Shown here piece after piece: positions 27,901-36,965 of a DNA stretch of 64,000 bases (position 1 is the first letter of the stretch; every line of letters starts with the position of its first letter). This stretch comes from Streptomyces sp. SID9727. GTDB lineage: Bacteria; Actinomycetota; Actinomycetes; Streptomycetales; Streptomycetaceae. The notes under the pieces were generated by a model. It was not told where the DNA came from. It searched no databases and saw only the letters and a program-made list of their open reading frames with translations. The DNA lies in assembly GCF_010550605.1 (NCBI RefSeq), contig NZ_JAAGNI010000435.1:117859-181858 (forward strand), written 5' to 3'. The position numbers and the translations under genes are program-made.

Positions 27901-29487
27901 GTGGACGCGGACGTGATCGTCGTGGGAGCAGGCCCGACGGGCCTGATGCTGGCCATTGAGCTGAGGACCGCCGGTGTGCGGCCCCTGGTCGTGGAGCGGC
28001 AACCGCGACTGCGTGAAACGCCGCGGGCGAACGGCCTGGGAGGGCAGATCCTGGAACTGCTGCGCTATCGGGGTCTGCTGGGCGAGTTGCAAGCGGTCTG
28101 CACCGATCCTCGCCCCGCCCCGCGGTTCCCCTTCGGGAACGTGCACCTGGACCTGACACAACTCACGGATCCGCCGATGCACGCCGTCCAGATTCCGCAG
28201 CCACGACTTGAGCGGCTGCTGGAAGCACGCGCCGGCGAGGTCGGCGTCCATGTCCGCCGGGGGCACGAGGCCGTCGGCATCAACCAGGACCGGGAGGGGG
28301 TGACCGCAGAAATCCGGTGCACGGGCGAGGCGTACCACGTGCGTGCCCCATTTCTGGTCGCGTGCGACGGCTCGCACAGCCGTGTGCGTGACATGGCGGG
28401 CATTCCGTTCCCAGGCACCCCCTGCCCCGAGGTCAACCGCCTGGGCGAGGTCACGTCGGTCAAGGGAGCCGGAAGGCAGGAGAACGGCGACCTCGACGTG
28501 CCCGGTCTGGGCAGAGTGCGTACGGGATTCACGCGAACCGACCGGGGCGTGTTCGGATTCGGCTGGCTCACGCCCGAGGTGATGCTGATCTCCACCACCG
28601 AGTACGAGGGCACGACGTACACGGACGACGCGCCGATGACCCTGCCCGACCTCCAGGACAGCATCCGCCGCGTGCTCGGTGCGGAGCTGCCCCTGGGGGA
28701 GCCGCTTCGCCTGTCGCGCTACCAGTTCCAGGACCGGCAGGCCGACAGCTACCGCCAGGGTCGCGTCCTGCTGGCGGGCGACGCAGCCCACCAGTTCCCC
28801 GCCACCGGGGTCGCACTCAACGCCGGCATGCTCGACGCGGTCAACCTCGCGTGGAAACTGGCCGCCGAAGTCCACGGCTGGGCGCCGCCCGGTCTGTTGG
28901 ACACGTACCACGGCGAACGGCGCGCGGCGGCGGCACGGACGCTGCTGCACACCCGCGCGCAGGCAGCCTTGCGCCGCGGACACGACCCTGCCGCGGAGGC
29001 GCTCCGCCAAGTGTTCCAGGAACTGCTCAGCGACGAGGCGCCGCTGCGCCGCATCGGAGCCATGGTCGCCGGGTCCGACATCCGCTCCCCCCAGACCGAC
29101 GGCGCCGAGCACGTCCTGACCGGGGCCTTCGCACCCGACCTCGCGCTGGACACCGGCCGGGGCAGAACCAGCATCGCGGAACTCATGCGCCCGGCACGCC
29201 CCTTGTTTCTCGACCTCGCGGGCCGTGACGAACTACGGGAGACCGCCGGCGCATGGCACCACCGGATCGACATCCACCGGGCAGAGACCGCCGACCGGCC
29301 GGCCGACGCCCTCCTGATCCGTCCGGACGCCCACATCGCCTGGGCCGCACCTGTCGGCGAGTCCTCCGACACCCTCCTCCCCGCCCTCCGCCTGGCTCTG
29401 CGCACCTGGTTCGGACGCCCGCCGTCCCACCCGCTGCCGCACGACCAACCGGTTACCGACCGCGTATCACCCACTCGCACACGATGA
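27901..29487 (+). CDS. FAD-dependent aromatic monooxygenase (drug-modifying type)
   Basis: A 528-residue class A flavoprotein hydroxylase. It has the FAD dinucleotide fold VIVVGAGPTGLMLAIELRTAG at the N terminus, the DG motif FLVACDGSHSRVRDMAGI and the second FAD motif VLLAGDAAHQFPATGVALNAGMLDAVNLAWKL (pieces), followed by a thioredoxin-like C-terminal domain. It belongs with the rifampicin monooxygenase/tetracycline-polyketide hydroxylase group. GTG 27901 is chosen because GGGGGAG lies upstream; GTG 27871 lies inside operator O2. Its stop overlaps the start of the acetyltransferase gene (ATGA), forming a coupled operon. Confidence 0.85.
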   Translation: MDADVIVVGAGPTGLMLAIELRTAGVRPLVVERQPRLRETPRANGLGGQILELLRYRGLLGELQAVCTDPRPAPRFPFGNVHLDLTQLTDPPMHAVQIPQPRLERLLEARAGEVGVHVRRGHEAVGINQDREGVTAEIRCTGEAYHVRAPFLVACDGSHSRVRDMAGIPFPGTPCPEVNRLGEVTSVKGAGRQENGDLDVPGLGRVRTGFTRTDRGVFGFGWLTPEVMLISTTEYEGTTYTDDAPMTLPDLQDSIRRVLGAELPLGEPLRLSRYQFQDRQADSYRQGRVLLAGDAAHQFPATGVALNAGMLDAVNLAWKLAAEVHGWAPPGLLDTYHGERRAAAARTLLHTRAQAALRRGHDPAAEALRQVFQELLSDEAPLRRIGAMVAGSDIRSPQTDGAEHVLTGAFAPDLALDTGRGRTSIAELMRPARPLFLDLAGRDELRETAGAWHHRIDIHRAETADRPADALLIRPDAHIAWAAPVGESSDTLLPALRLALRTWFGRPPSHPLPHDQPVTDRVSPTRTR

Positions 29488-30149
29488 GGATGCCTGCCAT
29501 GCCCGTACCCGCAGACCCGACCGTGCTCCACCCCATGCCCGGCCAGCCGAGGGTGGTGCAGCTCAAGCCGCTGGTGACCTCGCCGCTGATCGAGGTGGGG
29601 GAGTACTCGTACTACGACGACCCGGACGACGCCACCGCGTTCGAGAGCCGCAACGTGCTGTACCACTACGGCCCGGAGAAGTTGGTCATCGGAAAGTTCT
29701 GCGCGCTCGGCACGGGTGTGCGCTTCCTGATGAACGGCGCCAACCACCGCATGGACGGCCCGTCCACCTTCCCGTTCCCGACCCTGGGCGGCTCCTGGGC
29801 CGACCACGTCGACCTGCTCGCGGGGCTGCCGAACCGCGGTGACACGGTCGTCGGCAACGATGTCTGGTTCGGCCACGGCGCGACCGTGCTGCCCGGGGTG
29901 CGGATCGGGCACGGCGCGATCATCGGCAGCGGCTCGGTGGTCACCAAGGACGTGCCGGACTACGGGATCGTCGGCGGCAACCCGGCCCGGCTGCTGCGCA
30001 CCCGCTACGAGGAGAAGGACGTCACCCGCCTCCTCGCGCTGGCCTGGTGGGACTGGCCCGCCGAGCACATCACCGCCCACGTCCGGACCCTCATGTCCGG
30101 CACGGTGGACGACCTCGAAGCCGCCGCACCGCCCCGGCCGCACGCCTGA
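29484..30149 (+). CDS. Vat/CatB-type xenobiotic O-acetyltransferase
   Basis: A 221-residue left-handed beta-helix acetyltransferase. It shows SPLIEVGEYSYYDDPD, ALGTGVRFLMNGANHRMDG with the catalytic-type His (N-x-H), VVGNDVWFGHGATVLPGVRIGHGAIIGSGSVVTKDVPDYGIVGGNPARLLR (hexapeptide repeats, in pieces) and the terminal WWDWP. This matches streptogramin A (Vat) and chloramphenicol (CatB) acetyltransferases, which use acetyl-CoA to inactivate hydroxylated drugs. ATG 29484 overlaps the monooxygenase stop; ATG 29490 or 29499 are alternatives. Substrate not determinable. Confidence 0.88.
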   Translation: MRMPAMPVPADPTVLHPMPGQPRVVQLKPLVTSPLIEVGEYSYYDDPDDATAFESRNVLYHYGPEKLVIGKFCALGTGVRFLMNGANHRMDGPSTFPFPTLGGSWADHVDLLAGLPNRGDTVVGNDVWFGHGATVLPGVRIGHGAIIGSGSVVTKDVPDYGIVGGNPARLLRTRYEEKDVTRLLALAWWDWPAEHITAHVRTLMSGTVDDLEAAAPPRPHA

Positions 30150-30178
30150 ACGCCGCGTTCGGAAAGGGAACTGCCCAC

Positions 30179-30300
30179 ATGTACAGCCCCACGGACCGCA
30201 CTCGCTTCACCAACTGGCTCCACGACCACGCCACCCCCCTCTCCCACCTCGACCCGGCCGCTCCCCTGGACGACTTGGAGCCGCTTCGCGACTTTACTGA
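30179..30300 (+). pseudogene. Erythromycin esterase-like N-terminal stub
   Basis: From ATG 30179 the frame encodes RTRFTNWLHDHATPLSHLDP and LDDLEPLRDFTE, like the N terminus of erythromycin esterase family proteins, which normally continue for about 400 residues. Homology ends at 30300. Different sequence follows (MGPFRLFEGLYRVTPLAVLTANFLDAG in another frame), itself a fragment of something I do not recognise. It lies 29 bp after the acetyltransferase and was probably the third cassette gene. Nothing else is supportable up to 30495. Confidence 0.5.
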
Positions 30301-30495
30301 GCATGGGCCCGTTCCGCCTCTTCGAGGGTCTGTACCGTGTCACGCCGTTGGCCGTGCTGACGGCCAACTTCCTCGATGCCGGCGTTGCGGCGGACCTGGT
30401 GGTGGGCAAGTGCCAGCCCACCGCGGCGAATCGACCGCTACCTGGCCGCGCTCGCCCTCGACGGCGCGTACGGCTCGCGAAGCCGCGGGTTGTCC

Positions 30496-31446
30496 TCAGA
30501 CGGTGGCGCTGGGCTCGGTGGATTCGGTGGACTCCTCGCGCATGCGCAGCCGATAGCGCAGCGGGGACTCGCCGACGACCCGTTTGAAGGCGGTGCTGAA
30601 CGCGCTCTCCGAGCCGTAGCCCAACTCGCCGGCCAGCGCTCCGACGCGCGCGTCGCCATCCCGCAGCGCGCGCTGCGCGAGTACCATCCGCCAGCGGACC
30701 AGATAGCTCAGCGGCGGCGTCCCGGCGACTTCGCGGAAGCGCTCGGCGAAGGTCGTCCGTGACATCGCCGCGGCCCGGGCGAGTTCCTCCAGACTCCAGG
30801 CCCGGCCGGGGTCGGCGTGCATCCGGTCGAGCGCCGGGCGCAGCCGCTCGTCCGCGAGCAACCGCAGGACTCCCGGCGGCAGTTGCGCCTGTCCGACGTA
30901 CGCCCGCAGCACCTCCAGGAGCACCAGTTGGCCGTACTGCCGGACGGCGAAGGCCGAGCCGATCCGGGCGGCCGTCGCCTCGTCGAAGAGTCGGGTCAGG
31001 CAGGAGAGCAGCCGGTCCGAGCCCGTCTGTGCGGCGCGGATGTGGGCCAGCGGCGGCAGGGAGTCGACGAGTAGCGTGCGGCCGGCCTCGTTGAGGTTGA
31101 TGCAGCCGCCTATCAGGATGTCGTCGGCGCCGCGGTCGGAGCCCGCGAAGGCGGCTGCCGTGAACTCGGACTCGGGGCGCACTTCGCGGCGCGGTGGGTC
31201 CCCGGCCTCGAACGCCACCCAGCGGCGTCCGGTGAGGATCGCCACGTCGCCGGTCTCCAGCTCGATCGGCCGGTCGACGCCGTCGGTGGAGAGCGCGGCC
31301 CGGCCGTTGACCATCGCGAAGAACTTGACCGGGTCGTACAGCGGCCCCCGCGACTGCCAGCCGCCCCGGGCCACCGCCCCGCCGGTCAGCACCCCGCGCA
31401 CCTCGACCAGGTCGAAGACCTCGGACAGCCACTCGCCACCGCTCAT
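30496..31446 (-). CDS. AraC family regulator (cupin N-terminal)
   Basis: A protein of about 316 residues. The N-terminal cupin_6-type domain reads EVFDLVEVRGVLTGGAVARGGW...FFAMVNGRAAL...ELETGDVAIL. The C-terminal double HTH contains SLEELARAAAMSRTTFAERFREVAGTPPLSYLVRWRM and VGALAGELGYGSESAFSTAFKRVVGESPLRYR (given in pieces). ATG 31446 is preferred; the frame is open to 31491. It diverges from an aldo/keto reductase across 110 bp and probably controls it, a very common pairing in actinomycetes. Confidence 0.88.
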   Translation of the reverse strand: MSGGEWLSEVFDLVEVRGVLTGGAVARGGWQSRGPLYDPVKFFAMVNGRAALSTDGVDRPIELETGDVAILTGRRWVAFEAGDPPRREVRPESEFTAAAFAGSDRGADDILIGGCINLNEAGRTLLVDSLPPLAHIRAAQTGSDRLLSCLTRLFDEATAARIGSAFAVRQYGQLVLLEVLRAYVGQAQLPPGVLRLLADERLRPALDRMHADPGRAWSLEELARAAAMSRTTFAERFREVAGTPPLSYLVRWRMVLAQRALRDGDARVGALAGELGYGSESAFSTAFKRVVGESPLRYRLRMREESTESTEPSATV

Positions 31447-31556
31447 ATTCCCACGCTCCCGTACTCTCGCTAAAAAAATCCGGACGGACAACTATTCATC
31501 GTACGAGGCGGCGCGGGGAGGCTGGGGGTATCCCCGATCCACAGGAGACAGCAGAC

Positions 31557-32591
31557 ATGCGCTACCGCACCCTCGGCCGGACCGGCATCCGGGTCAGCCC
31601 GTACGCACTCGGCGCCATGATGTTCGGCGCCATCGGCAACCCCGACCACGAGGAGTCGATCCGGATCATCCACCGGGCGTTGGACGCCGGTATCAACCTG
31701 GTAGACACCGCCGACATGTACTCGCGCGGGGAGTCCGAGGAGATCGTCGGCAAGGCGCTGGCCCAGGGCGGCCGCCGGGACGACGTCGTACTCGCCACCA
31801 AGGCGCGAAACCCCATGGGGGACGAGCCCAACCACCAAGGCGCATCCCGCCGTTGGCTGTTCAAGGCGGTTGAGGACTCGCTGCGCCGGCTGGGCACCGA
31901 CTACATCGACCTCTACCAGATCCACCGCCCGGACCCGGACACCGACATCGAGGAGACCCTGTCGGCGCTGACCGATCTGCAGCGGGCCGGCAAGATCCGG
32001 GCCTTCGGCACCTCCGCTCTGCCGGCCTCAGACATCGTCCGGGCACACTGGGTGGCCGAGTCCCGCGGACTGGCCCGGCCGCGCACCGAACAGCCGGTCT
32101 ACTCGATCCTCAACCGGGGCATCGAACGCGAAGTCCTGCCGGTGACCGAGGAGTTCGGGATGGGCACGCTGGTCTGGTCGCCGCTCGGCGGCGGCATGCT
32201 GACCGGCCGCTACCGCAAGGGCCGCGAGGCCGACACCCATCGTGCCCACTACGGCTTCCAGCACCTCAAGGACGACCGGCGCCTCGACGCGGTCGAGCGG
32301 CTGATCCCGCTCGCGCAGGAGGCGGGGATGCCGCTGACCCACCTCGCGATGTCCTTCGCCATCGCCCACCCCGGCGTCACGTCCGCGCTGATCGGCCCGC
32401 GCACCATGGCCCAGCTCGACGACCTGCTCGCCGGCGCCGACCGCGTCCTGGACGACGACCTGCTGGACCGCATCGACGCGATCGTGCCGCCGGGAACGGA
32501 CGTGGGCGCCCTCGACATGGCGTACCAGCCGCCGGCCCTCCTGCGTACAGCCCTCCGGCGCCGACGGCCCGAGGAACGGGCGGCGGCCTAG
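31557..32591 (+). CDS. Aldo/keto reductase
   Basis: A 344-residue (beta/alpha)8 NADPH-dependent reductase. It shows YRTLGRTGIRVSPYALGAMMFG, GINLVDTADMYSRGESEEIVGKAL with catalytic Asp and Tyr, the Lys of LATKARNP, the substrate-site His of DLYQIHRPDPDTD and the cofactor loop SALIGPRTMAQLDDLL near the C terminus. It probably reduces an aldehyde or ketone; substrate unknown. AGGAGA precedes the ATG. It is controlled in all likelihood by the divergent AraC-type regulator. Confidence 0.92.
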   Translation: MRYRTLGRTGIRVSPYALGAMMFGAIGNPDHEESIRIIHRALDAGINLVDTADMYSRGESEEIVGKALAQGGRRDDVVLATKARNPMGDEPNHQGASRRWLFKAVEDSLRRLGTDYIDLYQIHRPDPDTDIEETLSALTDLQRAGKIRAFGTSALPASDIVRAHWVAESRGLARPRTEQPVYSILNRGIEREVLPVTEEFGMGTLVWSPLGGGMLTGRYRKGREADTHRAHYGFQHLKDDRRLDAVERLIPLAQEAGMPLTHLAMSFAIAHPGVTSALIGPRTMAQLDDLLAGADRVLDDDLLDRIDAIVPPGTDVGALDMAYQPPALLRTALRRRRPEERAAA

Positions 32592-32710
32592 GAGTCGTCG
32601 TCAAAGGCCAGGCGCACGTCGTGAGGGGAGCGAGGATGACCGATCGGCCGGCGCCTCGGTGACATGTCGGTGGGTGCTTCTACGCTTCCGACACGGATAG
32701 GGACGATCTT

Positions 32711-33322
32711 GTGTGGCAGGCGAGCAACTATCGCGGAATACCTCCCAGAAGGGTGCGCCTCCTGTTGGAGCACGGTCACCTGAATTCGGTGGCCCAGGTG
32801 GCAATGGATCGTGGTGAGTGGTTCTGTGCTGAGGGGGCGCTGGAGGGACTGTGCCAAGCGGGGGACTTCGGGCGCGCGCTATCTGTGATGGAGCCGTTCG
32901 TCGCGGCGGGATGGCGGCCCGCCTGGTATGCGAAGGCCGAGATCCTGCTCCGAGCGGGCCGCGGAACGGAGGAGGCTTTGGATCTGGTCCGTACGGGCGC
33001 TCCTGGCCGGGCCTCAGGGACCGAGATTCGTGCTCTCGCTGAGGTGCTCGGCAAGAACCATCCTTGGCCGGGTCCGGCTACCCCCCGAAACTTCGCCGCA
33101 CTCCCGGAACGGGAAACTGGTTTCCAGCGATCTCCTTCCGGTGCGTCCTGGCGCGCGACGTATCGGGCACAGCGGCAGCATCTGGCCGAGCGGGTGCTGC
33201 CGCCGCTCGCGGGCGAGGGTCGCAGCATCCTGAAACGTCACCCCGCCCCCGGACTGCTCCCGCTATCAGCTGGCCGGGCGGGAGACTGCTGGCGGGGGCG
33301 GCGAGGTCGGGGAGGGCGGTGA
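32711..33322 (+). pseudogene. Helical-repeat protein, 3'-truncated
   Basis: The first 100 or so codons from GTG 32711 (WQASNYRGIPPRRVRLLLEHGHL, GEWFCAEGALEGLCQAGDFGRAL, VMEPFVAAGWRPAWYAKAEILLRAG) match the start of a streptomycete family of TPR-like helical-repeat proteins, known to me only as hypothetical. After about 33040 the frame stays open but composition becomes arbitrary (NHPWPGPATPRNF...), so the gene appears cut and fused to unrelated DNA. The 33323-33582 stretch shows no supported gene. Confidence 0.5.
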
Positions 33323-33582
33323 GGCTTTCCAGGTCAGCCGCCTCCTCTCGCGCCTGCGCCGGTAGCCGGCTGACGCCAGAGCACGACGCCACCACATCAC
33401 TCACCCCCGAGGAACTCGCCCGGCTGTGCCTCGCCCGCCACGGCGCCACAATCCCCTCGGCCGGGCCCGGCAGGCCCCGATGCTCGACAGCCCCACCACC
33501 GACAGGCACCGCCGCCCCACTTCGCTCGCTACCGCTTCCTCGACGCTTCGATACACCCTCACCCCAACCATGCAAGAGTGCC

Positions 33583-33984
33583 TTAGCGAGACGCTGTCGC
33601 ACGGCGCAGAGCGGCGAGGAGTTCTCGGTTGCCGGTGCCCTTGAGTACATACTCGCAGGCGCCGGCGCTGATCATCTGCTCAATGGAGGCTTTGTCGTCG
33701 TAGGCGGAGAATGCCACGATGCGGCTGGTCGGAGAGCACCGGGCGATGCCTCGGGCGGCGTGGTCGCCTCCGCCGGGGAAGCGGACATCGAGAACGACGA
33801 GATGTGGTTGGTGGTGGTCCGCGAGCTGCACCGCCTGCTTCGCATCGCATGCGGTGCCCACCACCTTCAGATCGGGTTGCGCCTGTACGACCTCGCGCAG
33901 GGCTTCCAGAAGCGTCGGGTTGTCGTCACACAGAAGCACTCTGAAGGGGGCGCCGGGGGAGCCGCCCGGTGCTGCCGCGGTCAC
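33583..33984 (-). CDS. Receiver-only response regulator
   Basis: A 133-residue protein that is a single CheY-like receiver with no output domain. It has the acidic pair LLCDDN, phospho-acceptor Asp in HLVVLDVRFPG, the Thr/Ser position in IVAFSAYD and the Lys of YVLKGTG. GTG 33984 overlaps the kinase stop (GTGA, 33981-33984), so it is translated with the kinase. It could be a phosphate sink or a signal-relay competitor for the LuxR-type regulator made from the same operon. Confidence 0.82.
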   Translation of the reverse strand: MTAAAPGGSPGAPFRVLLCDDNPTLLEALREVVQAQPDLKVVGTACDAKQAVQLADHHQPHLVVLDVRFPGGGDHAARGIARCSPTSRIVAFSAYDDKASIEQMISAGACEYVLKGTGNRELLAALRRATASR

Positions 33985-35099
33985 GGTGCATCCTTCGGGG
34001 GCACCGCCTCCGACGCGGGCAGTGGTAGCGGATTCGGCACCCAGAACTCGACTTTCGTTCCTTCTCCGGGCCGGCTGTGCATGGACCACCAGCCTCCAGC
34101 GGTCTCCGCTCTCTCCCGCATCTCGATGATCCCGAAATGATCCCGAGCGCCGTCCTTGGCCATCGGCGCGCCGATGCCGTCGTCCACGACCCGAGTCAGG
34201 ATGCCATCGTCAGCGGATTCGACCCGGACGTCGACTCTGCTCGCACGCGCGTGCTTGTGCACGTTCAGCAGGGCTTCCTGGACGATACGGAAGATCGTGA
34301 TAGCCGTTTCGGGCGTGGGCGTGCGTTCCAGGTGATGCTTGAACGAGTGGGCCATTCCCCATGAGGAGCCCACGACATCGTCCAAATGGCCCGAGAGCCC
34401 TTCGACCAGGCCGTGCCTGTCGATCCCTGGCGGATGCAGCCGGAAGGTCAGACTGCGAAGGCGACTGATCGCTTCGGCCACCGACGCATCAAGACGCCGC
34501 AGTTCGGAGGAGTAGGACTCCGGCACCCGGTCCGCCAGCAGTTCCAGTCGCATCCCGACAGCTACCATCGCCTGGATGGAATCGTCGTGGACATCCCACG
34601 CGATGCGGCGTCGTTCCATTTCCTGCGCCTGGACCAGGTGGTCGAACAACCGCCGCCGCTCGTGGAGCGCATTCTGCGCCGCACGACGTTCGGACATGTC
34701 GCGTGTGACCTTCCCGAAGCCTTGCAGCACGCCTGATTCATCCCACAAGGCAGTAATAACTACATTCGCCCAGAACCGTGAACCGTCCTGGCGGACGCGC
34801 CAGCCCTCGTCCTCGAGCCTGCCCTCGGCCACGGCGGTCTCCAGCTCCCACTGCGGCTTGCCCGCGGCCTGGTCCTCCGGCGGGTAGAAGACCGAGAAGT
34901 GCTGCCCGAGGATGTCGGTGGCGTTGTAACCCTTGATCCTCTGCGCTCCCGCGTTCCAGCTGATGATGTGGCCTTGCGGGTCGAGCATGAAGATGCCGTA
35001 GTCCAGGACGCCCTGCACGAGCAGTGTGAAGGCCGCGTCCGAGAGTGGAGCTGTGTGTTTTCGGGCCTGCTGCATACCTGGCCGGGACTCCCGCGTCAT
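33981..35099 (-). CDS. PAS sensor histidine kinase (NarL-type)
   Basis: A 372-residue cytoplasmic kinase. Residues about 25-145 form a PAS domain (YGIFMLDPQGHIISWNAGA...IKGYNATDILGQHFSVFYPPED) and a PAC-like end. HisKA_3 follows with the phospho-acceptor in ERRRIAWDVHDDSIQAM, where the usual H-D-E/D-x-x-Q is HDDSIQ. The HATPase region shows IVQEALLNVHKHARA (N box), VVDDGIGAP and GTKVEFWVP. No membrane segment is seen, so the signal is intracellular, possibly redox or light via PAS. ATG 35099 overlaps the LuxR regulator stop (ATGA). Confidence 0.88.
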   Translation of the reverse strand: MTRESRPGMQQARKHTAPLSDAAFTLLVQGVLDYGIFMLDPQGHIISWNAGAQRIKGYNATDILGQHFSVFYPPEDQAAGKPQWELETAVAEGRLEDEGWRVRQDGSRFWANVVITALWDESGVLQGFGKVTRDMSERRAAQNALHERRRLFDHLVQAQEMERRRIAWDVHDDSIQAMVAVGMRLELLADRVPESYSSELRRLDASVAEAISRLRSLTFRLHPPGIDRHGLVEGLSGHLDDVVGSSWGMAHSFKHHLERTPTPETAITIFRIVQEALLNVHKHARASRVDVRVESADDGILTRVVDDGIGAPMAKDGARDHFGIIEMRERAETAGGWWSMHSRPGEGTKVEFWVPNPLPLPASEAVPPKDAP

Positions 35100-35752
35100 T
35101 CGAGGATCCCCTCACGTCGCGCGATGGTCACAGCTTCCAGCTGCGACCGGGCCCCCAGTTTCTCAAGCACCCGCTGGACATGATTGCGGCCCGTGTTGAG
35201 GGCTACACCCAGCTGAGCGCTGATCTCCGCAGTAGTACGCCCTTCCCCGAGCAGATGAAGGACTTCCCGCTCCCGCGGTGTCAGATTCGCGCCCAGCACC
35301 GCCGTCCTGCCGGTCAGACGCCCCAGTACGTCGCCCAGGAATTCCTGGCTGAACACCACCTCACCGGCCGCTACCCGGCGAACGGCATCCTCCAGTTCGG
35401 ACAGGCCGCGAGCTTTGAGGATCAGGCCCGACCCACCCGTCTCAGCGACGCGCGCAGCTACCGAACCGCTGCCCTCACCCGCCAGGATGAGAACACGCAC
35501 GTCCGGCACGAGCGCCAGCAGGTCGGTGATGGCGGTGACGCCATCACCGTCCGGCAGCCGCCGGTCCATCAGCACAACATCCGGCTTGCAGCGCTCGGCT
35601 TCGGCCAGAGCCGACCCCACCGATGCGGAACGTCCCACAATCTGCAGATCGGGCGAGCGCTCCAGAGCAAGGCAGATCGCCTCGGCCACCATGTCGTGAT
35701 CCTCAACCAAGAGGATCCTGACCGGTCGCCCGCGCGGAGAAGGAGAGGGCAT
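35096..35752 (-). CDS. LuxR/NarL-family response regulator
   Basis: A 218-residue response regulator. The receiver (residues 10-125) has ILLVEDHDMVAEAI, phospho-acceptor Asp in DVVLMDRRLPDGDG and Lys in GLILKARGL. The LuxR HTH reads LTPREREVLHLLGEGRTTAEISAQLGVALNTGRNHVQRVLEKLG (pieces). It starts 31 bp after the STAS gene and overlaps the kinase gene at its stop. AAGGA lies upstream of ATG 35752. It is the DNA-binding output of this four-gene unit. Confidence 0.9.
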   Translation of the reverse strand: MPSPSPRGRPVRILLVEDHDMVAEAICLALERSPDLQIVGRSASVGSALAEAERCKPDVVLMDRRLPDGDGVTAITDLLALVPDVRVLILAGEGSGSVAARVAETGGSGLILKARGLSELEDAVRRVAAGEVVFSQEFLGDVLGRLTGRTAVLGANLTPREREVLHLLGEGRTTAEISAQLGVALNTGRNHVQRVLEKLGARSQLEAVTIARREGILE

Positions 35753-35783
35753 CAGTGATCCTTACAAGGGCCGGACCGCTTGA

Positions 35784-36212
35784 TCATGCCAGACGATCCG
35801 GGAGCGGCCGTCCTGTGACCGCCACTGCCTCCGCGTCACTGTGAGCTGTGACCGCACCCGAGGTGCAGCGACCGGACGTCGTGCCCGCCGGCGCGTCGCC
35901 CTCTGCGAAGATCCCGTCCGCCCCGATCAGGTGCAGGAGCCGCGCCAACTGCATACCGATCCCCTCGACAGAGAACCCGACACCCGCGCCAAGGGCGGAC
36001 CTCCTTGCCTCCAGCAAGGCGCTCAAGCCGGCGCAGTCGCAGAAGAAGAGGCCTCTCACATCGAGACGCAGACTCCTCGGCTGCTGTTCCAGGCAGACGG
36101 ACACCGACTCGCGCACATAGGCGGCGGTCTCCAGGTCGAGTTCGCCCTCGAGAGTCACGCACGCGACATCCAGCTGGGTCACGGCACGTGATGTGAACGG
36201 ATACACGGTCAC
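35784..36212 (-). CDS. STAS-domain anti-anti-sigma factor-like protein
   Basis: A protein of about 142 residues with a STAS domain: LDVACVTLEGELDLETAAYVRESV and SLRLDVRGLFFCDCAGLSALLEARR. In anti-sigma antagonists the phosphorylated residue lies in D-x-S-G/S-x-G; here the loop reads FFCDCAGLSAL, with Cys in place of the phospho-Ser, so it may not be phosphorylatable. GTG 36212 is preferred; GTG 36260 is also possible. It leads the operon of a LuxR regulator, kinase and receiver, joining partner-switching and two-component signalling. Confidence 0.75.
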   Translation of the reverse strand: MTVYPFTSRAVTQLDVACVTLEGELDLETAAYVRESVSVCLEQQPRSLRLDVRGLFFCDCAGLSALLEARRSALGAGVGFSVEGIGMQLARLLHLIGADGIFAEGDAPAGTTSGRCTSGAVTAHSDAEAVAVTGRPLPDRLA

Positions 36213-36965
36213 AGCGCCCCCGTATCTCTCGTCGCTCGTGTTTGCGGCGCGTCTGCGCACCGTCTCCCGGAAGGGTTCTTCCAGCGCCTCGGGCCCGGCT
36301 TTCGGCCCACCACGCTATAGTGCGAGACCATCAGCCAGTACATAGTGAATCTGCACTAGGTGACGAAGTCAACCCGCTCCGGAGGGGCAGGCAAAGGCGA
36401 ACAACGGAAGAGGCGGGGGCACATGACGTCGAGGCGCGGGCCCGGCCGATGCCTGCGGTGGCCCCCGGCCTCTGTTTGTCACGCTGGCGGACCTCAGGCG
36501 TGGGCGGCCCACTGGCGAGCGGCGTGCCACTCCCGTCCGTGGGGAGTGAGCGCGACGACGATCCTCGACCTCGTGTCCGCGCCTGCCAGTGCCCCGGCCG
36601 GGGACAAGCTGGAGAAGTACCCCCGCCTTTTCCGCCGGCAGGTGAAGGACAGGGCGGCAAGGAGCCGCCCCAACCTCCGTGGAGAGAACACCTAGTGCCG
36701 TCAACGCTTCGTCCCGTTGCGGTCCGTTCGTCGGGTCGGAGAGGTGTGCACGACCGGCGCGCGGCACGGGTCCGGCGCGTTCCTCGAGCCGCCGGGCCGG
36801 AGGTCGCCGCATCCTCCCCGCGACGCGAGCCGTACGGGGACGTGGCCGACGCATGACTCTGACCGGACGGCGCAGTGAATGTCGTGCGCATGCCTTGACC
36901 GGTGTGCCCTGGGCCCCGCACGGTTGCTTCGCCCGTATGCGCCAAGGTCATGTCCAGGGGGTCTT
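36213..36965. other. Long intergenic stretch without supported gene
   Basis: Between the STAS operon and the glycosidase gene I find only overlapping open frames with no family motif. One minus-strand piece (VALTPHGREWHAARQWAAH) and one plus-strand piece (TILDLVSAPASAPAGDKLEK) are protein-like but too short to name. Promoters of the flanking divergent genes must lie here. Confidence 0.35.

Noticed and set aside
36331..36951. 206-codon minus-strand frame before the glycosidase gene
   Set aside because: No motif, no codon bias and overlap with several equally long frames on both strands.
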